A stretch of DNA of 64,000 nucleotides from assembly GCF_007989085.1 (NCBI RefSeq), contig NZ_BJVJ01000002.1, forward strand, positions 124,001 to 188,000, read 5' to 3'. Below, in pieces: positions 17,755 to 26,922 of the stretch. The stretch is from Pseudonocardia sulfidoxydans NBRC 16205 (lineage in GTDB: Bacteria; Actinomycetota; Actinomycetes; Mycobacteriales; Pseudonocardiaceae). The position numbers were made by a program, and so were the translations under genes. The notes below the pieces were generated by a model, which saw only the letters and a list, made by a program, of their open reading frames with translations, was not told the DNA's origin and ran no database searches. Each line of letters begins with the position of its first letter. Position 1 is the stretch's first letter.

Positions 17755-18949
17755 CCGTTCCCCCGTGGGGGTCGGCGGGCGGGTCGGACGCGGGCGGGTC
17801 CGGCTGCCCGTCGGGACCGTCGGTCGGCTCGCGGCTGCTCAGCGCGCCCCGGCGGTCGGACAGGCGGGCGGGCCACAGCTCCTGGATGGCGGCGTTGAGG
17901 TGCGCGCCCAGCACGATCGCGAAGCCGATGAAGAACGCCGCCAGCAGGAACGCGATCGGGGCGGCCAGCGCGCCGTAGGTGTAGCCGGTGCCGGTGAGCC
18001 AGTCGATGTAGACGCGCAGCCCCGTCACCCCGACCAGGAACACGACGGCGGCGAACAGCGCGCCGGGCAGCCCCCGCCACCACGGCGGCTTGGCCGGCAG
18101 CGCCACCTTGTAGAGCGTGGTGAGCGCGAGGACCAGGATGACGCCGATGACCGGGTAGTACAGGTCGGAGATCAGCGTGATCGCCGTGGGCCGCCACGAC
18201 TCGGGCAGGATGCCGGGCAGCCGGTCGGGGCCCAGGGCGAGCAGCGGCAGCGAGATGATCCCGCCGACGAGCCCCACCAGGTACAGCAGCAGCGCCAGGA
18301 TGCGCTGCCAGACCGGGTTGCGGATGCCGTACTGGCCGTGGGCGCGGGTGATCGCGTCGACGAACGACGACATCGCCGACGACCCGGACCACAGCGAGAT
18401 GACGAAGCCCAGCGAGATCAGCTCGCTGCGGCCGGTGGTGAGGATCTGGGAGACGGTGGGGGCGATGATCTCGTCGACGGCGTTGCGGCTGAAGATGCCG
18501 CTGGTGGCCGCCACGATCCGGTTCTCGACGATCTGCGCGGTGTCCGGGCCGAACCAGCCGCCGATGTAGCCGAGCGCCCCGAGCAGGCCCAGCAGCAGCG
18601 GGGGCAGCGACAGGGTCTGCCAGAACGCGGCCGCCGCCGACTCGGAGAAGATGTTGTCGTCCCAGGCGCCGCCGACGGTGCGGGTGATCAGCCGCCGCGC
18701 CCCGGGTTTGCGTTTCTGCCCGCCGTCGCGGAGCTCGGCGTCGACGGGCCGCTCCACGGTCTCGTCGACGGACTGCGCCGCGGTCTCGTCGACGGGCTGC
18801 TCCGCGGTCTCGTCGACGGGCTGCTCCGCGGTCTCGTCGACGGGCTGCTCCGCGGGGACCGTCGGCGAAGAATCCCCGGGTCGGTCCCGGCGTGCGTCGT
18901 CACCGGGCGGGGTGGTGGACCCGTCCTTCCCGGTGTGCAGCTCCGTCAC
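17741..18949 (-). CDS. YihY/BrkB-family membrane protein with acidic repeat N-terminus
   Basis: 402 residues from GTG 18949. Residues 1-90 are hydrophilic and contain AEQPVDET three times in tandem plus a diverged fourth and fifth copy (AAQSVDET, VERPVDAE). The core is a six-segment YihY domain: ESAAAAFWQTLSLPPLLLGLLGAL, GRSELISLGFVISLWSGSSAMSSFVDAI, LTTLYKVALP, VFLVGVTGLRVYIDWL and FLLAAFFIGFAIVLGAHLNAAIQ. Old annotations as ribonuclease BN are wrong for this family; function unknown. 127 bp downstream of meaB on the same strand. Confidence 0.9.
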   Translation of the reverse strand: MTELHTGKDGSTTPPGDDARRDRPGDSSPTVPAEQPVDETAEQPVDETAEQPVDETAAQSVDETVERPVDAELRDGGQKRKPGARRLITRTVGGAWDDNIFSESAAAAFWQTLSLPPLLLGLLGALGYIGGWFGPDTAQIVENRIVAATSGIFSRNAVDEIIAPTVSQILTTGRSELISLGFVISLWSGSSAMSSFVDAITRAHGQYGIRNPVWQRILALLLYLVGLVGGIISLPLLALGPDRLPGILPESWRPTAITLISDLYYPVIGVILVLALTTLYKVALPAKPPWWRGLPGALFAAVVFLVGVTGLRVYIDWLTGTGYTYGALAAPIAFLLAAFFIGFAIVLGAHLNAAIQELWPARLSDRRGALSSREPTDGPDGQPDPPASDPPADPHGGTVSRA

Positions 18950-19076
18950 GTCGTCCAGGATGCTCCCCCACAGCGCGTGACGCCTGATCCGTGGCCGGGC
19001 CGTGACCGGCCGGAACGGGTGAACCGGGCTCTCCGCCGGCCCAGGAGAGGACTCACGGGAGGGCTCGGGAGACGGC

Positions 19077-20057
19077 TCAGCCGAGGAGGTCGAGCACCGT
19101 GCGGGCGGCCACGCTGGGTGGCAGCCCACCGGCGCGGACCTCGCGTTCGAGCGTCGGGAGCTTCTCGCGGACACCGGGGTCGGAGCGCAGCCGGTCCATG
19201 AGCTGGTCGCGCACCATGGCCCACATCCACCCCACCTGTTGCGCCGCGCGGCGGTCGGCGAGCTCACCGGTGCCGTCGAGGGTGGCCCGGTGCTTCTCGA
19301 CGGCCGCCCAGACGTCGTCGAGCCCGGCGCCGGTCTGCGCGGAGCACGGCAGCACGGGCGGGCGCCACGACTCGCTGGCCGGTGTCATCAGCCGCAGCGC
19401 CGCGCGCAGCTCGGCGGCCGCGCCGCGGGCCTCCTTCTCGTGCGGGCCGTCGGCCTTGTTGACGGCGACGACGTCGGCGATCTCGAGGATGCCCTTCTTG
19501 ATGCCCTGCAGCGCGTCGCCGGTGCGGGCGATGGTGAGGAACAGGAAGGTGTCGACCATCTCCGACACCGCGATCTCGGACTGTCCGACCCCGACGGTCT
19601 CGACGAGCACGACGTCGAACCCGGCGGCCTCCATCAGCACGATGGTCTCGCGGGTGGCGCGGGCGACGCCGCCGAGCGTGCCGGCGTTGGGCGAGGGCCG
19701 GACGAACGCGTTGTCGTCGACCGACAGCCGGGCCATCCGCGTCTTGTCGCCGAGGATGGAGCCCTTGGTCCGGGTCGACGACGGGTCGACGGCCAGCACG
19801 GCGACGCGGTGGCCGTCGGCGGTGAGCCGGGTGCCCAGCGCCTCGATGAACGTCGACTTGCCGACGCCGGGAACCCCGCTGATGCCGACGCGGCGCGCGG
19901 CCCCGGCGTGCGGCTGCAGCCGCGACAGCAGGTCCTGCGCGGCGAGGCGGTGGTCGGCGCGCTGCGACTCGACGAGCGTGATGGCCCGGGCCAGCAACGA
20001 CCGTGACCCGCCGAGCACGCCCTCGGTGAGCGCGTCGACGTCGATCTGCCGTGCCAC
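19077..20057 (-). CDS. meaB: Methylmalonyl-CoA mutase-associated GTPase MeaB
   Basis: 326 residues. G3E-family P-loop GTPase: Walker A GISGVPGVGKST near residue 58, AVDPSSTRTKGSILGDKTRM, base-recognition VNKADGPHEKEARG near residue 200. MeaB protects methylmalonyl-CoA mutase from inactivation and gates cobalamin loading. It lies downstream of mutA and mutB in the same direction, separated from mutB by the family B palindrome at 20074-20135. Confidence 0.95.
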   Translation of the reverse strand: MARQIDVDALTEGVLGGSRSLLARAITLVESQRADHRLAAQDLLSRLQPHAGAARRVGISGVPGVGKSTFIEALGTRLTADGHRVAVLAVDPSSTRTKGSILGDKTRMARLSVDDNAFVRPSPNAGTLGGVARATRETIVLMEAAGFDVVLVETVGVGQSEIAVSEMVDTFLFLTIARTGDALQGIKKGILEIADVVAVNKADGPHEKEARGAAAELRAALRLMTPASESWRPPVLPCSAQTGAGLDDVWAAVEKHRATLDGTGELADRRAAQQVGWMWAMVRDQLMDRLRSDPGVREKLPTLEREVRAGGLPPSVAARTVLDLLG

Positions 20058-20073
20058 GTTCCTCCCTAGAACC

Positions 20074-20135
20074 GTCGAGTTCGACGCTGGACTGGTTCGA
20101 TCATGGTGCTGGGCAGTCTCAGGTCGAGCTCGGCG
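20074..20135. repeat. Family B palindrome, copy 1
   Basis: About 62 bp. Left arm GTCGAGTTCGAC, right arm GTCGAGCTCGGCGG, with an internal CTGGTTCGATCA shared with 37964-38031. The right arm runs into the last codons of mutB. It may be a terminator or processing hairpin between mutB and meaB. Confidence 0.65.
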
Positions 20136-22311
20136 GGGCGTCGTCGGAGTGCAGGGTCGCCGCGAGCTTGCCGACGAGGTCGATGGCCGCCTCGGCGATC
20201 ACCGTGCCGGGACCGAACACCGCGGCGGCGCCCATCTCCAGCAGGGTGGGGACGTCGGCGGGCGGGATGACGCCGCCGACGACGACCATGATGTCGGAGC
20301 GGTCGAGCTCGGCCAGCGCCGAGCGCAGCTCCGGCACCAACGTCAGGTGCCCGGCGGCCAGCGAGCTCACGCCGACGACGTGCACGTCGGCCTCGACGGC
20401 CTGGCGCGCGACCTCGCCGGGGGTCTGGAACAGCGGGCCCACGTCGACGTCGAAGCCGAGGTCGGCGAACGCCGTCGCGATGACCTTCTGGCCGCGGTCG
20501 TGGCCGTCCTGGCCCATCTTGGCGACGAGGATGCGGGGGCGGCGGCCCTCCTCCTCGGCGAACTCGTCGACGAGCTCACGGGCACGGGCGATCGCCGGGT
20601 TGCGCCCGGCCTCCTCGGAGTACACGCCGGAGATGATCCTGATCTGTCCGGAGTGCCGCCCGAACACCTTCTCCAGTGCGTCGGAGATCTCCCCGACGGT
20701 GGCCTTCGCGCGGGCGGCGTCGACCGCGAGGGCCAGCAGGTTCTGCGATGCGTCGCGGGCCGAGCCCTCGGCGATCGCGGCCGCGGCGGCGGTGAGCTTC
20801 TCGCACGCGGCGTCGACCTCGCGGGAGTCGCGTTCGCGGCGCAGCCGCTCCAGCTTCTCCAGCTGCTCGCGGCGCACCCCGCCGTTGTCGACCTTGAGCA
20901 CGTCGATCTGCTCGTCGGACTCGGTGATGAACTTGTTGACGCCGATGACGGGCTGGCGGCCGGAGTCGATGCGGGCCTGGGTGCGGGCCGCGGCCTCCTC
21001 GACGCGCAGCTTGGGGATGCCGGCGTCGATGGCCTGGGCCATGCCGCCGGCCTTCTCGACCTCGCTGATGTGCGCCCACGCGCGGCGGGCGAGGTCGTAG
21101 GTGAGGCGCTCGACGTAGTAGCTGCCGCCCCACGGGTCGATGACGTCGGTGGTGCCCGACTCCTGCTGCAACAGCAGCTGGGTGTTGCGGGCGATGCGGG
21201 CGGAGAAGTCCGTCGGCAGCGCGAGGGCCTCGTCGAGGGCGTTGGTGTGCAACGACTGTGTGTGGCCCTGGGTGGCGGCCATGGCCTCGACGCAGGTGCG
21301 GACGACGTTGTTGTAGACGTCCTGCGCGGTCAGTGACCAGCCGGAGGTCTGCGAGTGTGTGCGCAGCGACAGCGATTTCGTGTTCTTCGGGTCGAACTGG
21401 CGCACGAGCTTGGCCCAGAGCAGGCGCGCGGCCCGCATCTTGGCGATCTCCATGAAGAAGTTCATGCCGATCGCCCAGAAGAAGCTCAGCCGGGGCGCGA
21501 ACCTGTCGACGTCGAGCCCCGCGTCGATCCCGGCCCGCAGGTACTCCACGCCGTCGGCGAGGGTGTAGGCGAGCTCGAGGTCGTTGGTCGCTCCCGCCTC
21601 CTGGATGTGGTAGCCGGAGATGGAGATCGAGTTGAACCGGGGCATCTTCTCCGACGTGAAGCTGAAGATGTCGGAGATGATCTGCATCGACGGCTGCGGC
21701 GGGTAGATGTAGGTGTTGCGGACCATGAACTCCTTGAGGATGTCGTTCTGGATGGTCCCCGTGAGCGACGCCGGTGTCACCCCCTGCTCCTCGGCCGCCA
21801 CGATGTAGAGGGCGAGGACGGGCAGGACGGCGCCGTTCATGGTCATCGACACCGACATCTTGTCCAGCGGGATGCCGTCGAAGAGCTGGCGCATGTCGTA
21901 GATCGAGTCGATCGCGACACCGGCCATGCCGACGTCGCCTGCGACGCGCGGGTGGTCGGAGTCGTAGCCGCGGTGCGTGGCCAGGTCGAACGCGATCGAC
22001 AGGCCCTTCTGGCCGGCGGCGAGGTTGCGCCGGTAGAAGGCGTTGGACGCCGCGGCGGTGGAGAACCCGGCGTACTGACGCACCGTCCAGGGCTGGGTGA
22101 CGTACATCGTCGGGTAGGGCCCGCGCAGGTAGGGCGCGACGCCCGGGAAGGTGCCGAGGAAGTCGACGTCGCCCAGGTCGGCAGCGGTGTAGAGCGGCGA
22201 GACGGGAATGCCCTCGGGCGAGTCCCAGGCCGGCGGGGCGTCCCCGGCCGGTGCGCCTGCCGGGGCGGCGCCGCCGTCGAGGTCGACGCGGGTGAAGTCG
22301 GGGACGGTCAT
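20119..22311 (-). CDS. mutB: Methylmalonyl-CoA mutase large (catalytic) subunit
   Basis: 730 residues from ATG 22311. Catalytic TIM barrel with [59 protein letters not shown] and [17 protein letters not shown]. The C-terminal cobalamin domain carries the base-off signature GQDGHDRG with the cobalt-ligand His, then VSSLAAGH and VVVGGVIP. Converts (R)-methylmalonyl-CoA and succinyl-CoA into each other in propionate and odd-chain catabolism or precursor supply. The start overlaps the mutA stop as ATGA. Confidence 0.97.
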   Translation of the reverse strand: MTVPDFTRVDLDGGAAPAGAPAGDAPPAWDSPEGIPVSPLYTAADLGDVDFLGTFPGVAPYLRGPYPTMYVTQPWTVRQYAGFSTAAASNAFYRRNLAAGQKGLSIAFDLATHRGYDSDHPRVAGDVGMAGVAIDSIYDMRQLFDGIPLDKMSVSMTMNGAVLPVLALYIVAAEEQGVTPASLTGTIQNDILKEFMVRNTYIYPPQPSMQIISDIFSFTSEKMPRFNSISISGYHIQEAGATNDLELAYTLADGVEYLRAGIDAGLDVDRFAPRLSFFWAIGMNFFMEIAKMRAARLLWAKLVRQFDPKNTKSLSLRTHSQTSGWSLTAQDVYNNVVRTCVEAMAATQGHTQSLHTNALDEALALPTDFSARIARNTQLLLQQESGTTDVIDPWGGSYYVERLTYDLARRAWAHISEVEKAGGMAQAIDAGIPKLRVEEAAARTQARIDSGRQPVIGVNKFITESDEQIDVLKVDNGGVRREQLEKLERLRRERDSREVDAACEKLTAAAAAIAEGSARDASQNLLALAVDAARAKATVGEISDALEKVFGRHSGQIRIISGVYSEEAGRNPAIARARELVDEFAEEEGRRPRILVAKMGQDGHDRGQKVIATAFADLGFDVDVGPLFQTPGEVARQAVEADVHVVGVSSLAAGHLTLVPELRSALAELDRSDIMVVVGGVIPPADVPTLLEMGAAAVFGPGTVIAEAAIDLVGKLAATLHSDDAPPSST

Positions 22312-24221
22312 CGAGCGTCCTTCCCATCGGAGAGGGCGGCGTAGACGTCGTCGATCACGGCGAGCGCGTCGCACCCGGCGTAGAGCGTGGCGTCGATGCC
22401 GTCGACGTCGGCCTTGCCCGCCAGCAGGATGCGCGTGGCGCCGGCCTCGCGCAGCGCGGCGGCGGTCGCGGCGGCACGCTCGGTGTAGGCGGCGTCGGTG
22501 CCGCACACGACGGCGACGGTCGTGCCCGACTCCCGGAACGCGGCGACGACGTCGTCGGCGGTCTCGGTGGCCCCGGCGTCGGGGGCGGCGATGCCGCCGG
22601 CGCCCAGCAGGTTGCGGGCGAACCCGGCGCGGGCGCTGTGCGCGGCGACCGGGCCGAGTGTGGCCAGGAACGCGGTGGGGCGGGCGCCGGTCTCGGCGAG
22701 GACCGCGTCGGAGCGGTCGCGGCGCTCCTCGAACGCGGCGGCGGCCCGGTAGACGGGCAGACCCGCGGACGCGGCCGGGGCCGGGTGGGGTTCGCGTTCG
22801 ACGGGCTTCTCGTCGATGTCGGGGAACTCGCTGACCCCGGTGACGGGGGTGCGCCGGGTGGCGACGGCGCGTTCGCGACGCTCCCGCACCGCGGCGACGG
22901 CGTCGGCGACGAATCCCGAGTCGAGTGCGGCGACGGCGCCGCCCGCGCCCTCGACCTCCTGGAAGAACGCCCAGGCGGCGCGGGCCAGGTCGGCGGTGCG
23001 CGACTCCACGTACCAGGACCCGCCCGCCGGGTCGACGACCCGCGCCAGGTGCGACTCCATGATCAGCAGCGACTGGGTGTTGCGGGCGACGCGCCGCGCG
23101 AACGGGGCGGCGACGCCGATCGCCTCGTCGAAGGGGGCGACGGTCACCGCGTCGGCGCCACCCACACCGGCGGCGAAGCCGGAGACGGTGCCGCGCAACA
23201 TGTTCACCCACGGATCGCGGCGCGTGGTGCCGACGGGTGAGCTGACGGCGTGCTGGACCTGGCCGGGCGCGTCGGCGGCGCCGCAGGCCTCCAGGACCCG
23301 CGACCAGAGCCGGCGCGCGGCGCGCAGCAGCGCGATCGTCGCGAACTGGTCGCCGGTGGCGGCGTAGCGGAACTCCAGCAGGCGCGCGGCCGTCGTGACG
23401 TCGAGCCCGCCGTCGGTGAGCGCGCGCAGGTAGGCCACCCCGGCGGCCATCGACCAGCCGAGCTGCTGGGCGTCGGACGCGCCGGCACCGTGCACGGGCA
23501 GGGCGTCGACGACGATCGCGTGCAGCGCCGGGAAGGCCTCGGCGACGCGGCGGGCGAGCGGGAGCACGGAGTCGACGGCCGGGCCGTCGCCGGTGGCGGC
23601 GCGCAGGCCGATCGGGTCGAGGCCGAGGTTGCCGCGGACCTGGCCTGCGTCGACACCGGACGCCTCGACGTGAGCCAGGAACGCCTCTGCCGCGGCCCCG
23701 GCGTCGGCACCCGCGTCGAGGACGACGGCGGCGAGGTCGAGCATGACACCGTCGAGGGCGGCAGGGATGTCGGCGACGGCGACGCCGCGCTCCCCCGCCC
23801 CGAGCCACAGCGAGGTGACGCCGTTCTCGAGGTCCTCGGCTGCGGCCGCGGCGACGGCGGCGGGATCGGCGGCGGTGTGGCGGGCGCGGACGTCCCAGCC
23901 GTCGGGGACGTGGCCGTGGGCGCGGCTGCCGCGGACGTAGGGGGCGGCGCCCGGGACGCCGGTCGCCTCGGGAGCAGGGGCGTCATCGGCGGTGTAGAGC
24001 GGGCGGACCGCGATGCCGTCGAGGGTTTCGCGGACCAGCGTGTCGACGCCGGATCCGGCGGGGGCGTCCTCGGCGAGGCGACCCGCCTTGCGCAGCACCC
24101 CGTCGACCAGGGTGGCCCACTCCTCGCGGGTGGCCTGCGGGAACTCGGCGGCGAGGGCGAGCTCGTCGGGCTCCTCGGGAGCGCCCCGTTCCACCACCTC
24201 GGGGTCGACCTGCGGGGTCAT
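22308..24221 (-). CDS. mutA: Methylmalonyl-CoA mutase small subunit
   Basis: 637 residues from ATG 24221 ([13 protein letters not shown]). Same fold as MutB but degenerate: the barrel half is recognisable ([43 protein letters not shown]). The C-terminal half has VAAHSARAG where MutB has the cobalamin-binding DGHDRG, so it is not expected to bind B12. It acts as the structural subunit of the heterodimer. First gene of mutA-mutB-meaB; divergent from cydA across 198 bp. Confidence 0.95.
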   Translation of the reverse strand: MTPQVDPEVVERGAPEEPDELALAAEFPQATREEWATLVDGVLRKAGRLAEDAPAGSGVDTLVRETLDGIAVRPLYTADDAPAPEATGVPGAAPYVRGSRAHGHVPDGWDVRARHTAADPAAVAAAAAEDLENGVTSLWLGAGERGVAVADIPAALDGVMLDLAAVVLDAGADAGAAAEAFLAHVEASGVDAGQVRGNLGLDPIGLRAATGDGPAVDSVLPLARRVAEAFPALHAIVVDALPVHGAGASDAQQLGWSMAAGVAYLRALTDGGLDVTTAARLLEFRYAATGDQFATIALLRAARRLWSRVLEACGAADAPGQVQHAVSSPVGTTRRDPWVNMLRGTVSGFAAGVGGADAVTVAPFDEAIGVAAPFARRVARNTQSLLIMESHLARVVDPAGGSWYVESRTADLARAAWAFFQEVEGAGGAVAALDSGFVADAVAAVRERRERAVATRRTPVTGVSEFPDIDEKPVEREPHPAPAASAGLPVYRAAAAFEERRDRSDAVLAETGARPTAFLATLGPVAAHSARAGFARNLLGAGGIAAPDAGATETADDVVAAFRESGTTVAVVCGTDAAYTERAAATAAALREAGATRILLAGKADVDGIDATLYAGCDALAVIDDVYAALSDGKDAR

Positions 24222-24365
24222 CGCTCTCCCTCCTGCGCCCATGGGCCGCCGATGGCCGTGGGGTTTCGCGGAGTCTAGGTCGGTTCACCGGACCCCGGCA
24301 CGGCTTGTGTCGCCGGGCTCACGCGGCGGACGCGGTGTCGCGCAGCACAACATCGACTCCCGACT

Positions 24366-24400
24366 TTCTACGTGGTGTAGAACTACTACAGGACGTAGAA
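24366..24400. promoter_or_regulatory. 35-bp dyad in the mutA-cydA intergenic region, putative cyd operator
   Basis: Nested inverted repeat: outer arms TTCTACGT and ACGTAGAA, inner arms TGTAG and CTACA around a 5-bp centre. The dyad ends 19 bases before cydA ATG 24420; GGAGG at 24410-24414 is the cydA ribosome binding site. A TAGAAC box (24397-24402) could be the -10 element, so a repressor here would block RNA polymerase. The inner TGTAG/CTACA resembles BlaI/CopY-family sites, which is inference. Confidence 0.6.
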
Positions 24401-24419
24401 CATCAGCCCGGAGGCCATC

Positions 24420-25880
24420 ATGGACGCGCTCGACCTCGCCCGCTGGCAGTTCGGGATCACCACCGTCTACCACTTCCTCTTCGTCCCGCTGACGATCGGG
24501 CTGTCCGCGATCGTCGCGATCCTGCAGACGGCCTGGCACCGCACCGGCAAGGTCGAGTACCTGCGCGCCACCCGCTTCCTCGGCAAGCTCTTCCTGATCA
24601 ACTTCGCGATGGGCGTCGTCACCGGGATCGTCCAGGAGTTCCAGTTCGGGATGAACTGGAGCAGCTACTCGACGTTCGTCGGCGACGTCTTCGGCGCCCC
24701 GCTGGCCATGGAGGCGCTGCTCGCGTTCTTCCTGGAGTCCACGTTCATCGGGCTCTGGATCTTCGGCTGGGACCGGCTCCCCCGCCGCATCCACCTGGCC
24801 TGCATCTGGATCGTCGCGATCGGCACCAACTTCTCGGCGTACTTCATCATCGCCGCCAACGCCTGGATGCGGCACCCCGTCGGCTTCACCGTCGACGAGA
24901 CGACCGGGCGCGCCCGCCTCACCGACATCTGGGCCGTCCTCACCAACGACCAGGCCTGGTCGACCTACCTGCACGTCGTCTCGGGCGCCTTCATCGCCGC
25001 CGGCCTGTTCGTCGTCGCCGTCAGCGCCGTCAAGCTCATGCGCGCCCGCTGGCCGCGGCGCTCGACCGACGCCGTCCCGCACCCGTCGGAGCACGGGCTG
25101 TTCCGCAAGACCCTGCGCCTCGGGCTCGCCGTCACCGCCATCGCGGGTGCACTCGTCGTGTTCTCCGGCGACCACCAGGCCAAGCTCATGGCCCAGTACG
25201 AGCCCATGAAACTCGCCGGTGCCGAAGCGCTGTGGGAGGACGAGCAGGGCGCCGGGTTCTCGCTGTTCGCCGTCGGCGACATCCGCGAGGGCCGCAACCA
25301 CATCAACGTCCAGGTCCCCAACGTGCTGAGCTTCCTCGCCACGGGTGACTTCCAGGGCGACGTCCAGGGCATCAACGACGTCCAGCAGCGCTTCGAACAG
25401 CAGTTCGGCCCCGGCGACTACCGGCCGGACATCGCCGTCCTCTACTGGTCGTTCCGGCTGATGATGGGGCTCGGCCTGGCCGGCGTCGGCATCGGCGTCC
25501 TCGGGCTGTGGCTCACCCGGCGCCGTCGGCTGCCCGAACACCGCTGGATGTACCGCGTCGCGATCCTCGGGCTGCCCGCGGCGCTGGCCGCCAACGTCTT
25601 CGGCTGGATCCTCACCGAGATGGGCCGCCAGCCCTGGACCGTCGTCGGCGAACTGCTCACCGCCGCGAGCGTCTCACCCGGGGTGAGCCTCACCGAGGTC
25701 GCGATCTCGCTGTCGACGTTCACGCTGCTCTACGCCGCGCTCGCCGTCGTCGAGCTGAAGCTGCTGCTGCGCTACGTCGCCGCCGGGGCGGCCGCGGTGA
25801 TGCCCTACCCGCCCGACGACTCCGACGTCCCCGCTGCACGCGAGCGCGAGGACGACCGCGTCCCCGCGTTCGTCTACTGA
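24420..25880 (+). CDS. cydA: Cytochrome bd ubiquinol/menaquinol oxidase subunit I
   Basis: 486 residues, nine predicted membrane segments. Key features: N-terminal DLARWQFGITTVYHFLFVPLTIGLS with heme ligand His18, GAPLAMEALLAFFLESTFIGLW with the conserved glutamates, YLHVVSGAFIAAG (His), a short Q-loop region, and ILTEMGRQPWTV. Part of the high-affinity terminal oxidase in the cytoplasmic membrane, used at low oxygen or under stress. First gene of cydABDC, 16 bp from cydB. GGAGG lies six bases upstream of the ATG. Confidence 0.97.
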   Translation: MDALDLARWQFGITTVYHFLFVPLTIGLSAIVAILQTAWHRTGKVEYLRATRFLGKLFLINFAMGVVTGIVQEFQFGMNWSSYSTFVGDVFGAPLAMEALLAFFLESTFIGLWIFGWDRLPRRIHLACIWIVAIGTNFSAYFIIAANAWMRHPVGFTVDETTGRARLTDIWAVLTNDQAWSTYLHVVSGAFIAAGLFVVAVSAVKLMRARWPRRSTDAVPHPSEHGLFRKTLRLGLAVTAIAGALVVFSGDHQAKLMAQYEPMKLAGAEALWEDEQGAGFSLFAVGDIREGRNHINVQVPNVLSFLATGDFQGDVQGINDVQQRFEQQFGPGDYRPDIAVLYWSFRLMMGLGLAGVGIGVLGLWLTRRRRLPEHRWMYRVAILGLPAALAANVFGWILTEMGRQPWTVVGELLTAASVSPGVSLTEVAISLSTFTLLYAALAVVELKLLLRYVAAGAAAVMPYPPDDSDVPAAREREDDRVPAFVY

Positions 25881-25896
25881 GCCCCGAGAGCACGAC

Positions 25897-26898
25897 ATGG
25901 ACCTGCAGACCATCTGGTTCCTCGCCATCGCCGTCCTCTGGACCGGCTACTTCGTCCTCGAGGGCTTCGACTTCGGGGTCGGCATGCTGCTGCCCGTCAT
26001 CGGCCGCGACGACACCGACCGCCGCGTCATGATCAACTCGATCGGCCCGGTCTGGGACGGCAACGAGGTCTGGCTCATCACCGCGATCGGCGCCACCTTC
26101 GCCGCTTTCCCCGCCTGGTACGGGTCGATGCTGTCGGGCTTCTACGTGCCGTTCCTCGCGATCGTCCTCGCCCTGATCGTGCGCGGCGTCGCCTTCGAGT
26201 ACCGCGGCAAGGTCGACGACGACCGCTGGCGGCGACGCTGGGACGTCGCGATCGTCGTCGGCAGCACCGTGCCCGCCCTCGCGTGGGGCCTGATCTTCGC
26301 CAACCTGCTGCGCGGGCTGCCGATGGGCGAGAACCACGTCGTCGACGCCGGGCTCGCCGACATGCTCAGCCCCTACGCCCTGCTCGGCGCGCTCGTCACC
26401 GGCAGCCTGTTCCTCCTGCACGGCGCGGTGTTCCTCTCGCTCAAGACCGACGGCCCCGTCCGGGTGCTGGCCCGCGCGGTCGCGCTGCGCGCCGCGGTCG
26501 TCGCCGTCCCCGCCCTCGTCGGGTTCCTCGGTACGACGCTCGCCCACCGCCCGACCGGCTGGACGCTGCCGGTCGCGGTGATCGCCGTCGTCACCCTGGT
26601 CGTGGGTGCCGGGCTGGCCGGGCGCGGCCGGGAGGGCTGGGCGTTCGCGTCGACGGCCGTGTCGGTGCTGGGCACCTCGGTGGTGATCTTCGGGTCGATG
26701 TTCCCCGTGCTCATCCCGTCGACGACCGACCCGGCGCTGTCGCTGACCGTCGCCGGGGCCGCGTCGGGTGAGTACACGCTCGTGGTCATGAGCTGGATCG
26801 CACTCGTGCTGCTGCCCTTCGTGATCGGCTACCAGGCCTGGTCGTACTGGGTGTTCCGGCGCCGCGTGACCCGCGCGCACATCGCGCCGGCGCACTGA
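25897..26898 (+). CDS. cydB: Cytochrome bd oxidase subunit II
   Basis: 333 residues with eight predicted membrane segments. Typical start DLQTIWFLAIAVLWTGYFVLEGFDFGVGMLLP, then INSIGPVWDGNEVWLITAIGATFAAFPAWYG and VVMSWIALVLLPFVIGYQAWSYWVFRRR. Structural partner of CydA. 16 bp after cydA and 24 bp before cydD. Confidence 0.96.
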   Translation: MDLQTIWFLAIAVLWTGYFVLEGFDFGVGMLLPVIGRDDTDRRVMINSIGPVWDGNEVWLITAIGATFAAFPAWYGSMLSGFYVPFLAIVLALIVRGVAFEYRGKVDDDRWRRRWDVAIVVGSTVPALAWGLIFANLLRGLPMGENHVVDAGLADMLSPYALLGALVTGSLFLLHGAVFLSLKTDGPVRVLARAVALRAAVVAVPALVGFLGTTLAHRPTGWTLPVAVIAVVTLVVGAGLAGRGREGWAFASTAVSVLGTSVVIFGSMFPVLIPSTTDPALSLTVAGAASGEYTLVVMSWIALVLLPFVIGYQAWSYWVFRRRVTRAHIAPAH

Positions 26899-26922
26899 CG
26901 TCCTCGAGAAGAGGTCCGTGAG

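Noticed and set aside
17741..18949. Ribonuclease BN
   Set aside because: The YihY family was misnamed in older annotation; the protein is an integral membrane protein without nuclease motifs.
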